Positions 22,675 through 36,109 of a stretch of 64,000 nt of DNA are shown here, piece after piece. Each line of letters starts with the position of its first letter. Position 1 is the first letter of the stretch. Source of the DNA: Scortum barcoo (lineage: Eukaryota > Chordata > Actinopteri > Centrarchiformes > Terapontidae); the NCBI GenBank assembly GCA_023238725.1, contig CM041553.1, forward strand, positions 6,409,001-6,473,000, written 5' to 3'. A model generated the notes under the pieces. That model saw only the letters and a list, made by a program, of their open reading frames with translations. It searched no databases and was not told the DNA's origin. The translations under genes and the position numbers were made by a program.

Positions 22675-25150
22675 TTTCCCTCCCTATGGGACCCCCCCCA
22701 ACCCCTCCCTCTACAGACCACACCTTTACAGTCTGAACTCACCGTCCTCTTGAGCTCCCCCCTCCTCCTGCCCCCCAAAACCAGCCTCAAACCCTGCAGT
22801 AACAGCCTCAAGTTGATTCACTCAGTCCTCAGCCTGTCATCCAGAGCAGAGCACTACTTCAGCAAGACACACGCCCTTATTGAAGGGGAGCTGATGAAGA
22901 AACAAACACACATACACACCCTGCTGTATTGTTAAAGAGATAAGGCAGTGCGGATTTACGTTGCCTTATTCTCAGTTCACTTTCTCTTTCCTTCATATCT
23001 TCTGTGTGGCGGTTGTACCATTTCTACTCGAAGCATTTAACTTTTTCTCTACAAAAAAACAAAAAAAATTCCCCTAATCCTCCTCCATCCTGCGCAGTGT
23101 CCAGCCTCAGCTGTGAAAACAAAATGTTTCTATTGACAGTGTATTCCAGGATAAAATGGCTTTCAAATGGTTGCTGTTTTTGCCTTGTTTATTCTGTGCG
23201 GTCGGGTGGCTATCTGTTCTCCTCCAGTTCGGCTTTTGACTAAAAATTCACCCCGTTCATCAATCGCACATGGGGAATCTCAAAGAAAATGTCCACAGAT
23301 TCAGGGTGTGACGGCAGGGCAATGAAAAAAAAAAACAATATGGTCTTTGGTCTTCAGTAATTTTTTTGTTCTGGACCAGGACCGTCCTTATGATTTGCAA
23401 TGAAAAAAAACAGAGCAGTCAGAAGTGTGTCTTTTACCAAAGTGTCAAATCATCAGACCTCACCTCACCATGTGATCCAGGTGTAGATGCAGTAACTTAA
23501 TGTCATTGAGATTTTGAGTCAGGTCATATTGGGAGCTTTATATCCATAAATGGCTATGCTATTGTTTTGAACTAACAACAGTCTTTTTGGCCTCTGTTTA
23601 GTACTTAAGGCCAGTGTGGGTGCTTCAGATGGTATCTAGCTGGAGACGGCACCAGTTTTATGAGATTCAGAGGCAGAATGTGTGACGAGACTCGATGTTT
23701 GAGCGGCAGGAAGCTAAAACACTTTGTTGACACTGCTGAACTCCCGATACCAGGTTCCCATCCAGTGCTCATCAAACTCATCAAACACTCTCTGTCAAAC
23801 GTTTTGTGATCCATCCCTTTCACTATTACAGGAACACTATTGGAATGCATTGGTAGCCTTATATAGTGCATTGTTAATTAAAATATATTGACTGTTGCTT
23901 GATAAAATGTTGACCAAACGAATGGTGAGTTGTTTAAGTAGACTCAAAGTGTCTTGGGCCCAGTGATGAAATACTTTTCCAACAGATATTGACAATATAG
24001 ATGACAGGTCAACACTCAAGAAAAGGCATATTCACCCCCCCCCCCTTATCACTGAACGCTTTTGAGTCCAAAAATCTGTTTTCTATAGCTTTTCTTTAAA
24101 TTATGTTGCGAGTGTTAATTAAAACAAACTTGCCTCAGAGAGAGCCTTTTGTTGTCATTCCTTTTTGTCTGAGTACTGGTCATTCAATGCGTTTGTTAAT
24201 TAAGGCAGACAGAAGCACATTTTCATGCGCGTGCATAGACGTAAACAGAGCAGACTGCAGATTGCCTCTGACAGAGCACGAAGCCTCAGTGAGCCTCCAA
24301 CGCTAAAGTTCAGGAGCAACCAGCAGGAGAAACTGACTTTTATTAAAAAAGACAGATAAACAGGAAAGAGATTCACCACAGCAAAACTAAATAACACTGT
24401 AGGACAACAATGAAAAGAACTCCACCACAAGTCAGGCCTGCATTCAAAATGCTGCATTCAAAAAATTGAAGTGCAAAAGTAATAGCTAAATGTACTGTAA
24501 CAGAAAAAGTACTTGTTCTGTGACTTATGTATGAGATATTTTATCATTTGATCATTAATAATGATACATCAGTGCTTCATCCTGTTTACTGTTATAGATA
24601 CAAATACTTTATATAATATACTATTAATGTACTGGTTCCCTACCTGATGATCAGGTCCCTCACAAGATACATTTGAATGGTATAGGAACTTAAGCTGTTA
24701 AAGAAAGGTGGAGTAAAAAGTATTATATTTACCTCAGGAATGTGGTGGAGCAAAAGTATAAAGTTGTATAAAATGACAATTTTAAAGTTTTGTAAAAGTT
24801 CCCCAAAATTATACTTAAGTACAGTAGATGAAAAGTACTTAGTTACATTCCACCACACAGAGTATCACAGGCACAGTGAGTCACCAGTCCAAATGATTTC
24901 CAAATGTCCTGATGAGAAATTGCATTGGGAACAAGTGGGATTATTGAACCCCACTGAGAGCTGCGCTCCTGTTCCCAGACAGAGTTTGAGAGCAGACGAC
25001 ACAAGAAGCATCTTCTCTGCTCGGTGCTGTGAGGAGATTATTATGATTATTATGATTATCGCTGTTATTTAATGGGCAACAAGTGCAATCACAGACCTGT
25101 AAGTTGAAAAATCGCTTGTTGTTTTCATATCACTTAACACGACAGTTTTC
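22675..25150 (+). other. get3 3'UTR and get3-best2 intergenic region
   Basis: A C-rich 3'UTR begin follows the get3 stop codon, and later sequence is AT-rich. I see no canonical AATAAA within the first few hundred bases. A non-autonomous element occupies about 24.47-24.86 kb. No gene is recognisable on either strand. Confidence 0.5.
24473..24859. mobile_element. Non-autonomous hAT-like element fragment, same family as 5.56 kb
   Basis: The right end reads AAGTACTTAGTTACATTCC followed by ACCAC, the inverse of the CAGAGGTGGAATGTAACTAA terminus seen at 5562. The body has the characteristic GTACTTAAG / TAAAAGTA pieces. The far end is less well preserved. Confidence 0.5.
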
Positions 25151-25546
25151 CACGCTTCACTTGCTCCTGCTCCGTAATTGCCCGCTGCACAGCCCGGTCC
25201 GGTGCGCTGCGGCCTGTCGCTTGCGGTCCATCACCGGGCCGGGCTGTGCCGGTCGGGGGCCGCGCTAACGAGCTCCTCCTCCTCGTTTTGGGGATTTACC
25301 CCGGGGCGCACTGACCACTGGACGCACGGAGGAGGCTCCGAGGATTACATGGCATGCAGCCGACCGAGCCTCCAGTTAACCGAGCTGACGCCAGAGGATA
25401 TCAGGGTTATGAGCTCTGCGAGAGCAGCACACACAGAGGACTGCAGTGTGGAGGGGAAACATGAGCACGCCTCTCCACTGGTGCCAATTACGCACAGAGA
25501 TGCGCTGAGAGGCTGGCACATTCATCAAGAGAAAACACTGCAAGAG
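25150..25546 (+). other. best2: Presumed 5' non-coding exon of best2 with its promoter
   Basis: A GC- and CpG-rich block (about 25150-25340) leads into sequence ending in a good splice donor, CAAGAG|GTAAGG at 25546/25547. A matching acceptor (TTCATGCAG) at 25727 lies 37 bp upstream of the best2 start codon, so this is probably the leader exon. An upstream open frame within it (for example from the ATG at about 25348) runs through the donor and would stop a few codons into the next exon, before the best2 ATG, so it is a possible uORF. The transcription start is not resolved. Confidence 0.5.
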
Positions 25547-25764
25547 GTAAGGAAACATTCAGACAAAACACCTTAGAAATAACTTTAAAAATTAATTCAT
25601 AACTAAAAAAAAGTTTAGTTTCACTGATAAGCCAGTGGAAGCATACTTTATCTGTGAAACCACCTGAGCTTGTTCCACCTCTGCTCCCACTGCAGGTGTA
25701 ATTTAAAGGTTTGTTTCCTTCATGCAGCTCTTTTCTTGAGGACTAAATAATCCGCCTGTCACCA

Positions 25765-28700
25765 ATGACTGTCACCTACACGGCCAGAGTTGCAAACGCC
25801 CGTTTCTGTGGCTTCTCCAAGCTGCTTTTGGCCTGGAAAGGCAGCATCTACAAGGTTTTGTATAAAGAGTTCCTGGCTTTCTTTGCCATGTACACGGCCA
25901 TCAGCATCACTTACAGGTAAGACAGAAAGGACAGCTTTGTTGGCAGCTGATTCACCCGTCTGTGCTTTGATTCACAAATTACTGTGTGTTTTACCTGTTT
26001 AGATTTTTCCTGTATGATGACCAGAAGAGGTATTTTGAAAAGCTGGCAATTTATTGCAACCACTATGCCAGTCTCATCCCCATGTCCTTTGTACTGGGTA
26101 AGCTTTAATGACGTTCTTGTCAACTTTGGAAAAACAGAGGAGGGTGCTGAAATGGAGCTACAGTACATCCCAGACCTTTGTTTAGTGGAGTGGACTTTAG
26201 GAGTATAGACAGTGTGATTTGTTACAATACAAGAGGGAGTATCTAGACATTTAAATGACAACTTGTTCTAGTTTTCCACATCGGGGACACTCAGCTTTAT
26301 ACCCCAAGACCTCTGTGTGATAATTTAAACTTTAAGTGCACATATACATGACCACTATTGCACTGGAGATTAAATTATATCTGCAGTAGACAATGGAGGG
26401 ATTGGTATAATTCTCATTTGATAATTATACTATTGATCATATTTGACTTTTACAAATGTGGGCCTGAGTGTGGATAGGGTTCATCATTATACTGAAATTC
26501 AGGAAAGACAAATTTCATTTAAATATACTGGGCAAAATATCTATGAATGCTATGTAGATTAAGTTTCTTGTTTGATCTTTTTTTAATATTTATTCTTTCA
26601 TTAAGTCTTTGCTTTTTTCCTTCATGCATTTAAATCAGCTAAAATACTTGCTTACATAAACAGTTTGTGATCAAGATTATTCAACTACATGGCTCTCTGA
26701 TCAGTATCGATTGGGCTTCATAGCAGAAATTATGTAACAGGGCAGCCAGAGCACTTTTTTTTTCTCTTGCTCAGGGCCCTTGTTGGCACAGTTACAGTGA
26801 TCTGTTGGTCCCTGGACTACACTGGGGAACCAGGAGATGGTACTTGATAGAAATTTGACAAAAAACACCTCTCCATGTCTGATCTGTCTCCATTGTAATC
26901 ACCCGTCTCTCCTCTCCACTGCTGTTTGCAGGTTTCTATGTGACCCTGGTGGTGAACCGGTGGTGGAACCAGTACACCAGCATCCCGCTCCCTGACAGGC
27001 TCATGTGCGTCCTGTCGGGGGGCCTCCAGGGCAGCGACGAGAGGGGCCGCCTGCTGAGACGCACCATGATGCGTTACGCCAGTCTGTCGGCCCTGCTCAT
27101 CCTGCGCTCTGTCAGCACGGCGGTATTCAAACGTTTCCCCACCATGGACCACGTGGTGGAGGCTGGTGAGTAGAGGCACGGACAGGGGGGGTCAATCCTC
27201 AGCCAACAACACCTATTGTGAGGTTGCAATGAGTTAGATATGACCATATACAAATATCCAAAGAAGTTTTAAATGAGGAAAACTCAAAATAAACAATAAA
27301 AAATGTACTTTGCTCTCTTTTGTCTTGTTCTCATGCTGTATTCTGGAATTGACAGCAAGTGTTGAGATCAGTCACACACTCGTATCATGAGTGTGTGTTG
27401 TTTCCTCTTGCGTACGTTCTCTACCACAGTGAGCGCAGGAAAAATCACAAGGACAGGCACATCTTGAAATTGCCTGGTGATAATACTTTATTTTATCACA
27501 CGTCTCTTACAAGATCATGACACGCTGGTGCTGCAATCCTCTCCTCACATATGGTGGCATCAGAGTTTGATTTCCACCGTGACATTGTTTTAAAAAGATA
27601 CCAGCAGGAATAATATTTTAACAAGCTCTTTTCTAACTGATCGAGTTATGGTTATATATATGGAATTAAATAATAGTACAAGAGTACTAATAGATTAATA
27701 AATATAGACCTAAATTTAAATTAAACAAATATAAATTTTACATCTAATGATCTCTATTTAAAATTAGGAATGAATGATTTGAAGTTTTTTGTGCTGCTGC
27801 AGGATTCATGTCAAGAGAGGAGCGGAAGAAGTTTGAGGGTCTCCACTCTGCTTATAACAAATACTGGATCCCCTGTGTTTGGTTCACCAACCTGGCAGCC
27901 ATGGCCCGCTGTGAGGGAAGGATCAAAGACGATCACACACTCAAGCTGCTGCTGGAGGTGTAGCATTTTATGCACACACATACACAAACCAATACACAGC
28001 CCCCCGATGACATAGAAATACAGGTCTTGTGTTCTGGCAAACACTCAGTTTGAGATGTATATTCATACACACTCACATTAAGACAGAAAAGTCAGAGTAA
28101 ATGCTGTCAGGTGACCTCAGAAAGCGTCTCTATTTGTGCGTGAACAGGAGCTGAACGGGTTCAGAGGGAAGTGCAGCATGCTGTTTCACTATGACATGAT
28201 CAGTGTACCCCTGGTTTACACTCAGGTAAGTGCTCTGCTGCCGAGGAGGTTGCATGATTTTCACATTGTTAATTAAACTTGGATGTTTTATGTTTATTTC
28301 CTTGAGGTGTTTGTCTAACATTAAATCAGCTCTCCAACATTGGTCCTGAAGAAGTGATATTTCATTTTTTACAGTTAAAATGTCAAAGGCCTGAGGATGT
28401 TTTTTTTTCACCACAATACTGCTTTGAACAAAGTTTTTATCTACATAATTTAAACCTTTGGCTTTCTATTCACAAATCAGTTTTTTAATCACAGTTGTTA
28501 TTTACACATATTGATAAGAGGATTAGAGATAACAGAGGTGGAAGAGAATGTCATGCCTGTCCAAGAATGACAACACTCTTACATTGTTTATAAGAAAAAT
28601 AAATACATTCAAACAGTATACTGCTTATAATAATCACGGTTACAGTGATCAACCGTTTACATGGATCAAAATGGGACACAATCATTCCTTTATACATCCT

Positions 28701-31181
28701 GTTTAAATAATTTGCTTATAGTAATCAAGTAGTCCACTTACAATGTTCCTTTTAGGTCTTTTCACACAGAACAACATATGGAAACACATTTTAAAACTAT
28801 GGTTCTATTTTCTTTACTTACTTTCTTTACTCCCATGATACTTTTCAGCCCATTTACTTCACCTGGCTAATAGGGGGTGGTGGGTCATGAAATCATGATA
28901 GGAAAAATAAAGTCATTTTCTCACATTGAAACGCTCACGACAAAACAGCTAAAAACGAGCCAATGAGATGCAGCAGTGAAACTTGGTGTTGCTCAGGCTA
29001 AGCTGTGTTGTTGACTCAAACAGCCAGAACAGTCATGGCTGCTAATGACAGAGACAGAAAATGAATACACACAGGGAAAGCACCTTTGGTTGAAGCTGTC
29101 TTGTCAAGTGTATTGATAAATGCCCAAAATAGCAAACCCAGTAAAATGTGAAGCTTTCTGTTTCATTTCTTTATATTCATGTAAAAAATATACAATCTGT
29201 GCCTTCTTGTAGTCCTCCCTGTCAGGTATATCAGCACTAATAAGCTCACGTTGACTTGCAGAAGGAAAATTTCTGATGTAAGTGATGGCATTTACCACTT
29301 AATTGTTCTTCTAAAGAGTCCACATATGCATTGGCCACATGGACTGCACTGGTGAACGAAATAACTTTATTAATAGTAAATTATAAGAAACTTATCTCTG
29401 TAAAATAACTACTAAAACCAAAATAACCACTACTGAAAAAGAACCGCGTCATTAGTTAATTTTACTAACTTCCTATATTACACAAAATTAAGATATTGGA
29501 CTGCAACTTTCTGTCTGCACAAAATACTGTGTGAGTGTGTGTGTATATTCAATTTTGTTTATTTGTTTGAAATTGTGGAATGTCTGAATAAAAACTTGTA
29601 ATTTTGGAGGAAATTAACCTTGGTCTTTCTCATAGGTGGTGACTTTGGCAGTGTACAGCTTTTTCCTGGTGTGTCTGATTGGTCGCCAGTTCCTGGACCC
29701 CAGTCAAGGCTATCCTGGTCATGACCTCGACCTCTACGTGCCCATATTCACACTATTACAGTTCTTCTTTTATGCTGGGTGGCTCAAGGTCTGAGAGAGG
29801 GTCACATGTCATTTTTTGATACCTGAGCAATGTCAGTGATTCATATAGTTAGCTTTTTCATATTTTCTGTAATGTCCTGAAGGTTGCAGAGCAGCTGATC
29901 AACCCTTTTGGAGAAGACGATGATGACTTTGAGACCAACTGGCTGATAGACAGAAATTTCCAGGTTTCTCTACCATCATGTCTTTAGTTAAGTACAGTAT
30001 AACTTCAGTGGGACTTGTCCTATATTCTTTGCTGTGTATACTTTATCTGTGTGTCCGTCTGCATTTTGCTCTTCAGGTGTCCATGATGGCAGTGGACGAG
30101 ATGTATGGAGATCTGCCGATGATGGAGAGAGATCGCTACTGGAATGACTCCAACCCTAGACCCCCTTACACCGCCGCAACTCTCTTTGTCCTCCGTAAAC
30201 CCTCCTTCCAGGGGTCCACTTTTGACATGGCGTGAGTCTCATTCTGTGTATGTTTGACTTGTGACTGTGACACTTTCAGATTGAATCATCTGGGAAATTC
30301 TTGAAAATGAAAGTATTGTATTTAAATTTAAGAAGTATGATGAGGTAATCAGTGTGGAGTAGAAACGTGCACGGTAAATGTAAAGTCTGGTACTTTCAGG
30401 AAATAAAAGGTAAATTGCGATGGCGTCTCTTGACAGGATCCCTAAAGAGGAGATGCACTTCCAGCCTCTGGAGGACATTGCGGAGAACCTGGAGGAGTCA
30501 GGCAGCCGTCACCCCAACATGGCCCTCTTTAACCGCCTACTCAACGCTGCCCCCTCCCCCACTGGCCTCATGGGAGGGGCCCTTCGCCGAACCTCGGCAC
30601 AGCTCCAGAGGCTACGCCACTCCCCGAGCATTGACCAATGCACCAGTGATGATGACGATGAAGAAAGTTGTAAAGTAGGTAAAGGAGGGTCTCTGCCGTC
30701 AGGGCTGGGGCAGGATACCCAGAGCACCGTGTGCAGTTTCAGGGAGGACAAGAGCGCCAAAACGCCTCTGCTGGACATTCAGTTTGGGGCAGAGCAGGAG
30801 AAGCAAGGAGGGAACACTACCACCAATGAGAAGAAGGAGGTGGAGGAAAGAGGGAAAGCAGAGAGCACATGGGGGGACACCCAAGCTCCCGTGTCACTGC
30901 TTCCTCCCCCTCCTCAGGCCTCAAGAGAGACGTCCACTCGACCAGCCTCCGCCATTCCCATCACCTCCCATCACCTCTCTGCTTTCTTGTTTCACCCGGC
31001 TGCCCACTCCAGTCTGGAGCACTGCAGCTCTCAGCCAGCTATCAACCAGAACAGAGCTGTGCCCACCATTCCCAAACCTCCCTTTGGTGGAAGCAAGATG
31101 TCCTTCCTCACCGTGCCATCTTACAGCGAACCTCAGCGTTTTCGCAGCGTGAGCATGGGATCAGAGCTCACCGGGTCTTAG
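25765..31181 (+). CDS. best2: Bestrophin-2, calcium-activated chloride channel, 9 coding exons
   Basis: Coding exons: 25765-25916, 26003-26097, 26932-27165, 27803-27957, 28148-28225, 29636-29788, 29883-29963, 30077-30231, 30437-31181. They join in frame to 615 residues. The N-terminus MTVTYTARVANARF is typical. Neck residues I76, F80 and F84 of the pore (LIPMSFVLGF) are all present, as are the RFP motif (150-152) and the calcium-clasp acidic run EDDDD at 300-304 followed by FET. K208 at the cytosolic aperture and the KRYFEKL, VFKRFPT and INPFGEDDDD stretches favour BEST2 over BEST1. The first about 370 residues form the pentameric channel; the last exon encodes a long, low-complexity cytoplasmic tail (Ser/Pro-rich, DDDDEES acidic patch), longer than in human BEST2. 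Position between get3 and junb agrees with human BEST2. Two donors are weak (GTCTGA after 29788, GTTTCT after 29963). Confidence 0.95.
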
Positions 31182-31690
31182 GTGGACAACGGGGCCTCGA
31201 AGTTCCCATGAACTTTTGACTGTTTGAAACCATAATGCTCGATTTAGTGCACGTTTTCACGAGTGAAATTAGTCATAGGTATGGAACTCTGCTTCTACTT
31301 TTACTTTGAATCTGCAGCACCTTTGGAGCTGAGAGTTATCAGTTTTTGAAAAAAAAGATAAGAAAATGAAAAGACTGTTACACTCTCAGATTTTGTTAAT
31401 GAAAGCAACAAGACCTCATATTTTCTCATATTAATGATGATGTTTGGAACTGTATTACACTTCTGGGACCTGGGAGGGAGATTCAGTGTCCAAAGACACT
31501 ATTGGTAACTTGGACATTTTGGAAGATTAATGGTCTCACTGGGTGTTTGAGAAGCAAAAAAGTAGTTTAATCTCTCTATATAGAATACAGCCATTACATG
31601 TTTGTGCTAAGGTAGGCAACATAAGTTTCATGTTTGGCCTTGCTTAGAGAGATTGGCCTCGATCAAAAATGATGAAGCGACTTGGCAAAC

Positions 31691-31759
31691 TGGTGCATCT
31701 AACATTAACCAGTTCTGGTGCATCTAACATTAACCAGTTCTGGTGCATCTAACATTAAC
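31691..31759. repeat. 25-bp tandem repeat, nearly three copies
   Basis: The unit beginning TGGTGCATCTAACATTAACC starts at 31691, 31716 and 31741; the first two are identical and the third is cut short at 19 bp. Confidence 0.95.
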
Positions 31760-31818
31760 TCTAGTTCAGAGTTGTTAAAGTCCATGATGTCACCTTGAGA
31801 CAGGACTTTGGGGGAGGC

Positions 31819-31843
31819 AGCTAGCTTAATAATTAAGCTAGCT
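31819..31843. repeat. 12-bp inverted repeat, 1-nt spacer
   Basis: AGCTAGCTTAAT (31819-31830) and its exact reverse complement (31832-31843) are separated by one A. The arms share the GCTAGCTTA/TAAGCTAGC words of a dispersed teleost repeat seen elsewhere in the window. Confidence 0.9.
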
Positions 31844-34800
31844 TTTCCAAATACACCATAATAAGAGAGCTTTGGAGTTGTTGCAAGGCACCATTGGCAG
31901 AGCTTGCCTACATGCTTAGTCCTAATTTGAGTCTTTGTGCTAAGATAGGCTAAACATGTCAAAGCTACCTGTGTGCTAAAGATAAAATGAAACAGAAACA
32001 GATATCAATTGTTTCTCCAACTCAAATTTATATGTGTATAAAGATAAGATGGTTTACCAGTTATCTGCACATTATATTGTAGGATATTAATATATTGCCT
32101 GTTACTACTGATGTCTGTACAAGCATTTAAACATCAACCAAAGTTTGGACATCAAATGGTGCTGAATTCAGACAAAATAGGACTTCATTCACTCTTTCTT
32201 CAATTTCTTTGATTAGTAAACTATCGCTGTAAATAGAATGATTTCTAATGCATTATTTGGTAACGCAACAGTTTTTCACGAATGACAAACTCAGTAGTTG
32301 TTGCTTTATTTATCGCATCATTTCTAGTGGAAATTATATCTTGCCTGGCAAAATAAATGCATAGAAACTGTATGATGAGAAATGACACAGACAATGTGGT
32401 GATTATTGACAAATACACATTTAGTTATAATACAGATAAAATAGAGCTTAATTTTTTTATTGACCAGCAGGGGGCGGTAGCAGCAAACCAAATAGAGCAC
32501 GTACACAGAAGACCTCAGTTAATGAAAAAAAATGACAGAAAATGCACACCTTCATCCACAATCTTGCTCTCCATCCTGCCCACGAGTAGGCTGCACTCCT
32601 CCGTCTCTCCCTGCGGATGGAGGCTCCTACCTGGGCTGCAGCCAGGGGCCGAGCGCCCTCCTGGCCTGGGTGGACTGCCTCTGCTTTGACAGGAAAGACT
32701 GAGCCGGGCCTGGAGCTCTGGATGGCTCACACAGACTGTGCTGCTGCAGAGCTGAGGACTACAAGAGATAAAAAATGACTTTGAGCTGTTAGTGGAAACA
32801 CTGTGATACTAAAATGTGGGAATGTTAACCGACACCAGCTATCTCTGATAATGATAAGCATTACTGCTTTTACTGCATAAACATTTAGATTGTGTCCAAC
32901 CCTTAGAGGCATATTAGTTCTACAAGATAGAAACTTTCACAGTGAGGAGTGCATCGGTAGAATCAGGGCTCAGTCCCTGCCAGTGGCTTGGTTGTGGGAA
33001 ACCAGTGCGGGATTGTGTCAGCTTGCATGTACGATCCACAAGCCTGGCAAAGCTTCTCACTCGATACACAAAGAAGATGCTTTGTTTATAAGTGAAGGCA
33101 CTTGGTTGTCTACATCCTGCCCATAGTCATAAAATACCAAAATGGTGTGCAAAAAATATTAAAAACAACAACAAACCCTTTGCTTATTTAAAGTGGTGAT
33201 TTTGATGTGTAGCTGTAAGGAAAGTGTTTCAGAGTACTACAGAGAAAAAAACAACAAAAGCAACTATTTGCATATATCATATTAGAGATGTGGCAAAACA
33301 GATATGGTTTCATTTGTACAGCTACAGTATTTATCCTGTTTTCACTGTTTGATTCACCATTTAGAACAGTACAACACAGAATGTTCACACGCCCCTTCAG
33401 ATCTTTTAAACTTCTGATAAACTATACTTAATTGAGTTGATTCAACATTTTAAAGGATACAGATATCAAGTTTTCTTTCCTTGTGTACTCACCATGTTTT
33501 GCCAGGCTGTCAGGATCAGTTTCTCCTCTTCTTCCTGTCTGTACCTCGTTTTATCACCCTGTGTGTCCTGCAGCAGCCACATTTTGAAAAAAAGTCATTT
33601 ACCAAATCCCTTTAACCAAATGAAACGAAATGCCCGAAACAACAAAAAAGTGTTTCAGACAAGCTGTAGAGTATGGACTGACACTAACTCACCTCTGGGA
33701 CAGCTGTCATCATGGTATCAAATGGTCCAGCCTCCTTGTTCCTAGTCATTGCTTGATATATATCACAGCCCTGACAAATCCAACCTCGGTGTAAGCAAAG
33801 AAAGGTTTGTGTGACTGACCGACTTGCACACCAGCGGCCCCCTGACCTGCCCCGTCTGTCTGCAGCTCAGTGCAGCTCTGGGCTGTGTTCTGCAGCGGAT
33901 GCCCTGGTTTTGTTGTGTGGCAGACAGAACAATATGAAGAGGTACTGCAGGCTTAAGTGCTCTGGCTCCTGGCCACAGTCAAAGATGCCATCCTGCTGAC
34001 TCTGGCACATTTGCTGCTGGGCAGTCATTCACCGGGCTGGGGATTAGTAGCTAATCACCAAAACACAATGCAATTACCTTGACAATAGATACAGTTACGT
34101 TTTGTATGTAAAGTTGGGTTTCTCCAAAACAGAAATCATGACATGCGATATAGAAAAAATAATGCACAAAATATGAAGTAGCTTCTGTTAGCTGTGTCAT
34201 ACCACACTTCCACAAAGATCCCTGAGTTAGTGTGCATGTTTGTTTGTCTGTGTAACTGAGTCACTGCCAATTTCAGTGACCCAGAAATACTGTAGTTCCC
34301 CTAATTATCATCTCATCAGCATCAAAGGCCAGAAGTATTGACATATCTGGCAAGATCAAGCAATAGAGAACGTGTCTGGCCACTTGTGGCTAGTTGTCTG
34401 CTGGAACTCTCTGTTTCCTGTCTCCCAGTCAGTTTTTACAAAGGTCAACCCATTCTAGTCCTCATGCTGGCTTCAGGGGAAATGTGGTTTATGTTTTTGT
34501 CATTAAGTGTGAAAACACAAGTGTGGGGGAGGATTTCAAAGAACTGTGTTTGTGTGCGTTTTTCTCTGGAACCAGGAGCACTGAGGTCAGCTGGCAAGCT
34601 TACCGAAAATATCTAATTCAAGAGTCAGGTCTACTCGGCAGCTCACAAACGATCTAACCATATCAACCACATGGAAACGCATGTTTGCAAGTTTGTGCAC
34701 GTGTGTTTGCACAGTTTAACTTATCTCACTGTTCACGTGTATTTGCCACTGTGCACTTTCAGTCTGTGAAACTTTGTGGAAAAGAAATGTGCCCATGAAA

Positions 34801-36070
34801 CGGAAAACAGCGAACGAAACAAACAGAGAAAGAAAAATGTGGGAAGAAAAAAATCTTTCATCGACAGGTTTCTTGGAATCTGCCTCATCTGAAACCTGCA
34901 AATGTTTACGCTGTTATGAAAAAGACGCACATCACAAGGCCACAACAGACACACAGATACTGCAGATTCCTGTTAGCTAGCGGGCCCTGAACACTGGTTA
35001 TGAAAGCTTCCTCCTACTGTAGTTTCTGAGCAGCAGTCTCTAAGACTGAGATTTCTGCTTCATCACAATCAGTTTCTCGCATCAGCTCATTGCATAAATC
35101 AAACTTAAAGCGGCAGATTTTTGGAATAAGCAGCTCATAGCCATACATGCCTCATAACCAAAGGAGAACTCCAGTTTATTACACCAAAGGTGTCATTTTT
35201 ATTGGTTATGATAACAGTGCACTTGCAACTTCAGTATAACCACGTCAGGGAAAGAAACACTGTACACTGTATATCAGGCTGTACATACAGCAAAAGTTTA
35301 GCCAGATCATCTAAACCACTTTATTTTGAAAAAAAAGTGTAATGTAGGTAATAACTTTAAAACTGTGAGTCTGTAAATCTACTGTAAGTACAGCAGGTTA
35401 AAGTTGAAACAGGAACTGTGGTAATAATTTCATTGTTTGCTTTGTTTCCTCTTCCAACTAAAACAATAACCTGAGGGGTTTGTTCAAAACCTGTCTGATC
35501 ACCTGACTGGTCATCATCTCTGAGTTTTTAGCAAAGTCACAGAGACCTCAGCAGTTAACTCAGTGAATATGCTGGTAGTGGGAACAATGGAACAAAACTA
35601 TGATACTATAACATATGTCCTTCCGTTGCATAAAACTGGAATTTCTGTTCCAGTAGTCACATTATGTCAGTGTGACATCAAGACAAACAGATAATCAAAA
35701 CTGAAGGATAAAAGAGGAGACATGTCAAAATGACAATATGGTGAAAAACATGGTTTAGCAGAATCTCAGCGCTGTAAATATACAAGAGGAAAGCTGTAGA
35801 TGTTTTACCCATAATGTCTATGATGTGTCATGTGAGGGTTTGTCACTGGAAAGTGAAAGAGGGTTGTCTTGTTAAAAACAGACATTAAACACTCTAGAAA
35901 CAAACCCCGGCTGGCCAAGTTACATCAAATCATTAACAGTGAAAACAAAATATACAGAAATGTGAATGGATGAACTTTGTTAAAAACAACAAAAAGACAA
36001 ACAGTAGACAAACTGTAGTGTTGTGTCTTATTTATTTCCAAAAAAGGAAAGAAACAGGAAATTTCTCCTG

Positions 36071-36071
36071 A

Positions 36072-36105
<34 letters not shown>

Positions 36106-36109
36106 ACAC
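36071..36109. repeat. (CA)n microsatellite
   Basis: CA run of about 38 bp with one AA interruption. Confidence 0.9.

Larger units (their letters stand above)
31182..36000. other. best2 3' flank: gene-free stretch
   Basis: best2 3'UTR of unknown length, then AT-rich DNA with a small tandem repeat and palindrome at 31.7-31.85 kb. GC-richer patches at 32.57-32.71 and 33.83-34.0 kb carry splice-like motifs, but no protein I recognise emerges in any frame. No hook2-like exon was seen. Confidence 0.5.

Noticed and set aside
32515..32730. GC-richer patch with splice-like motifs, considered as a hook2 remnant exon
   Set aside because: None of the six frames resembles the Hook CH domain or coiled coil.
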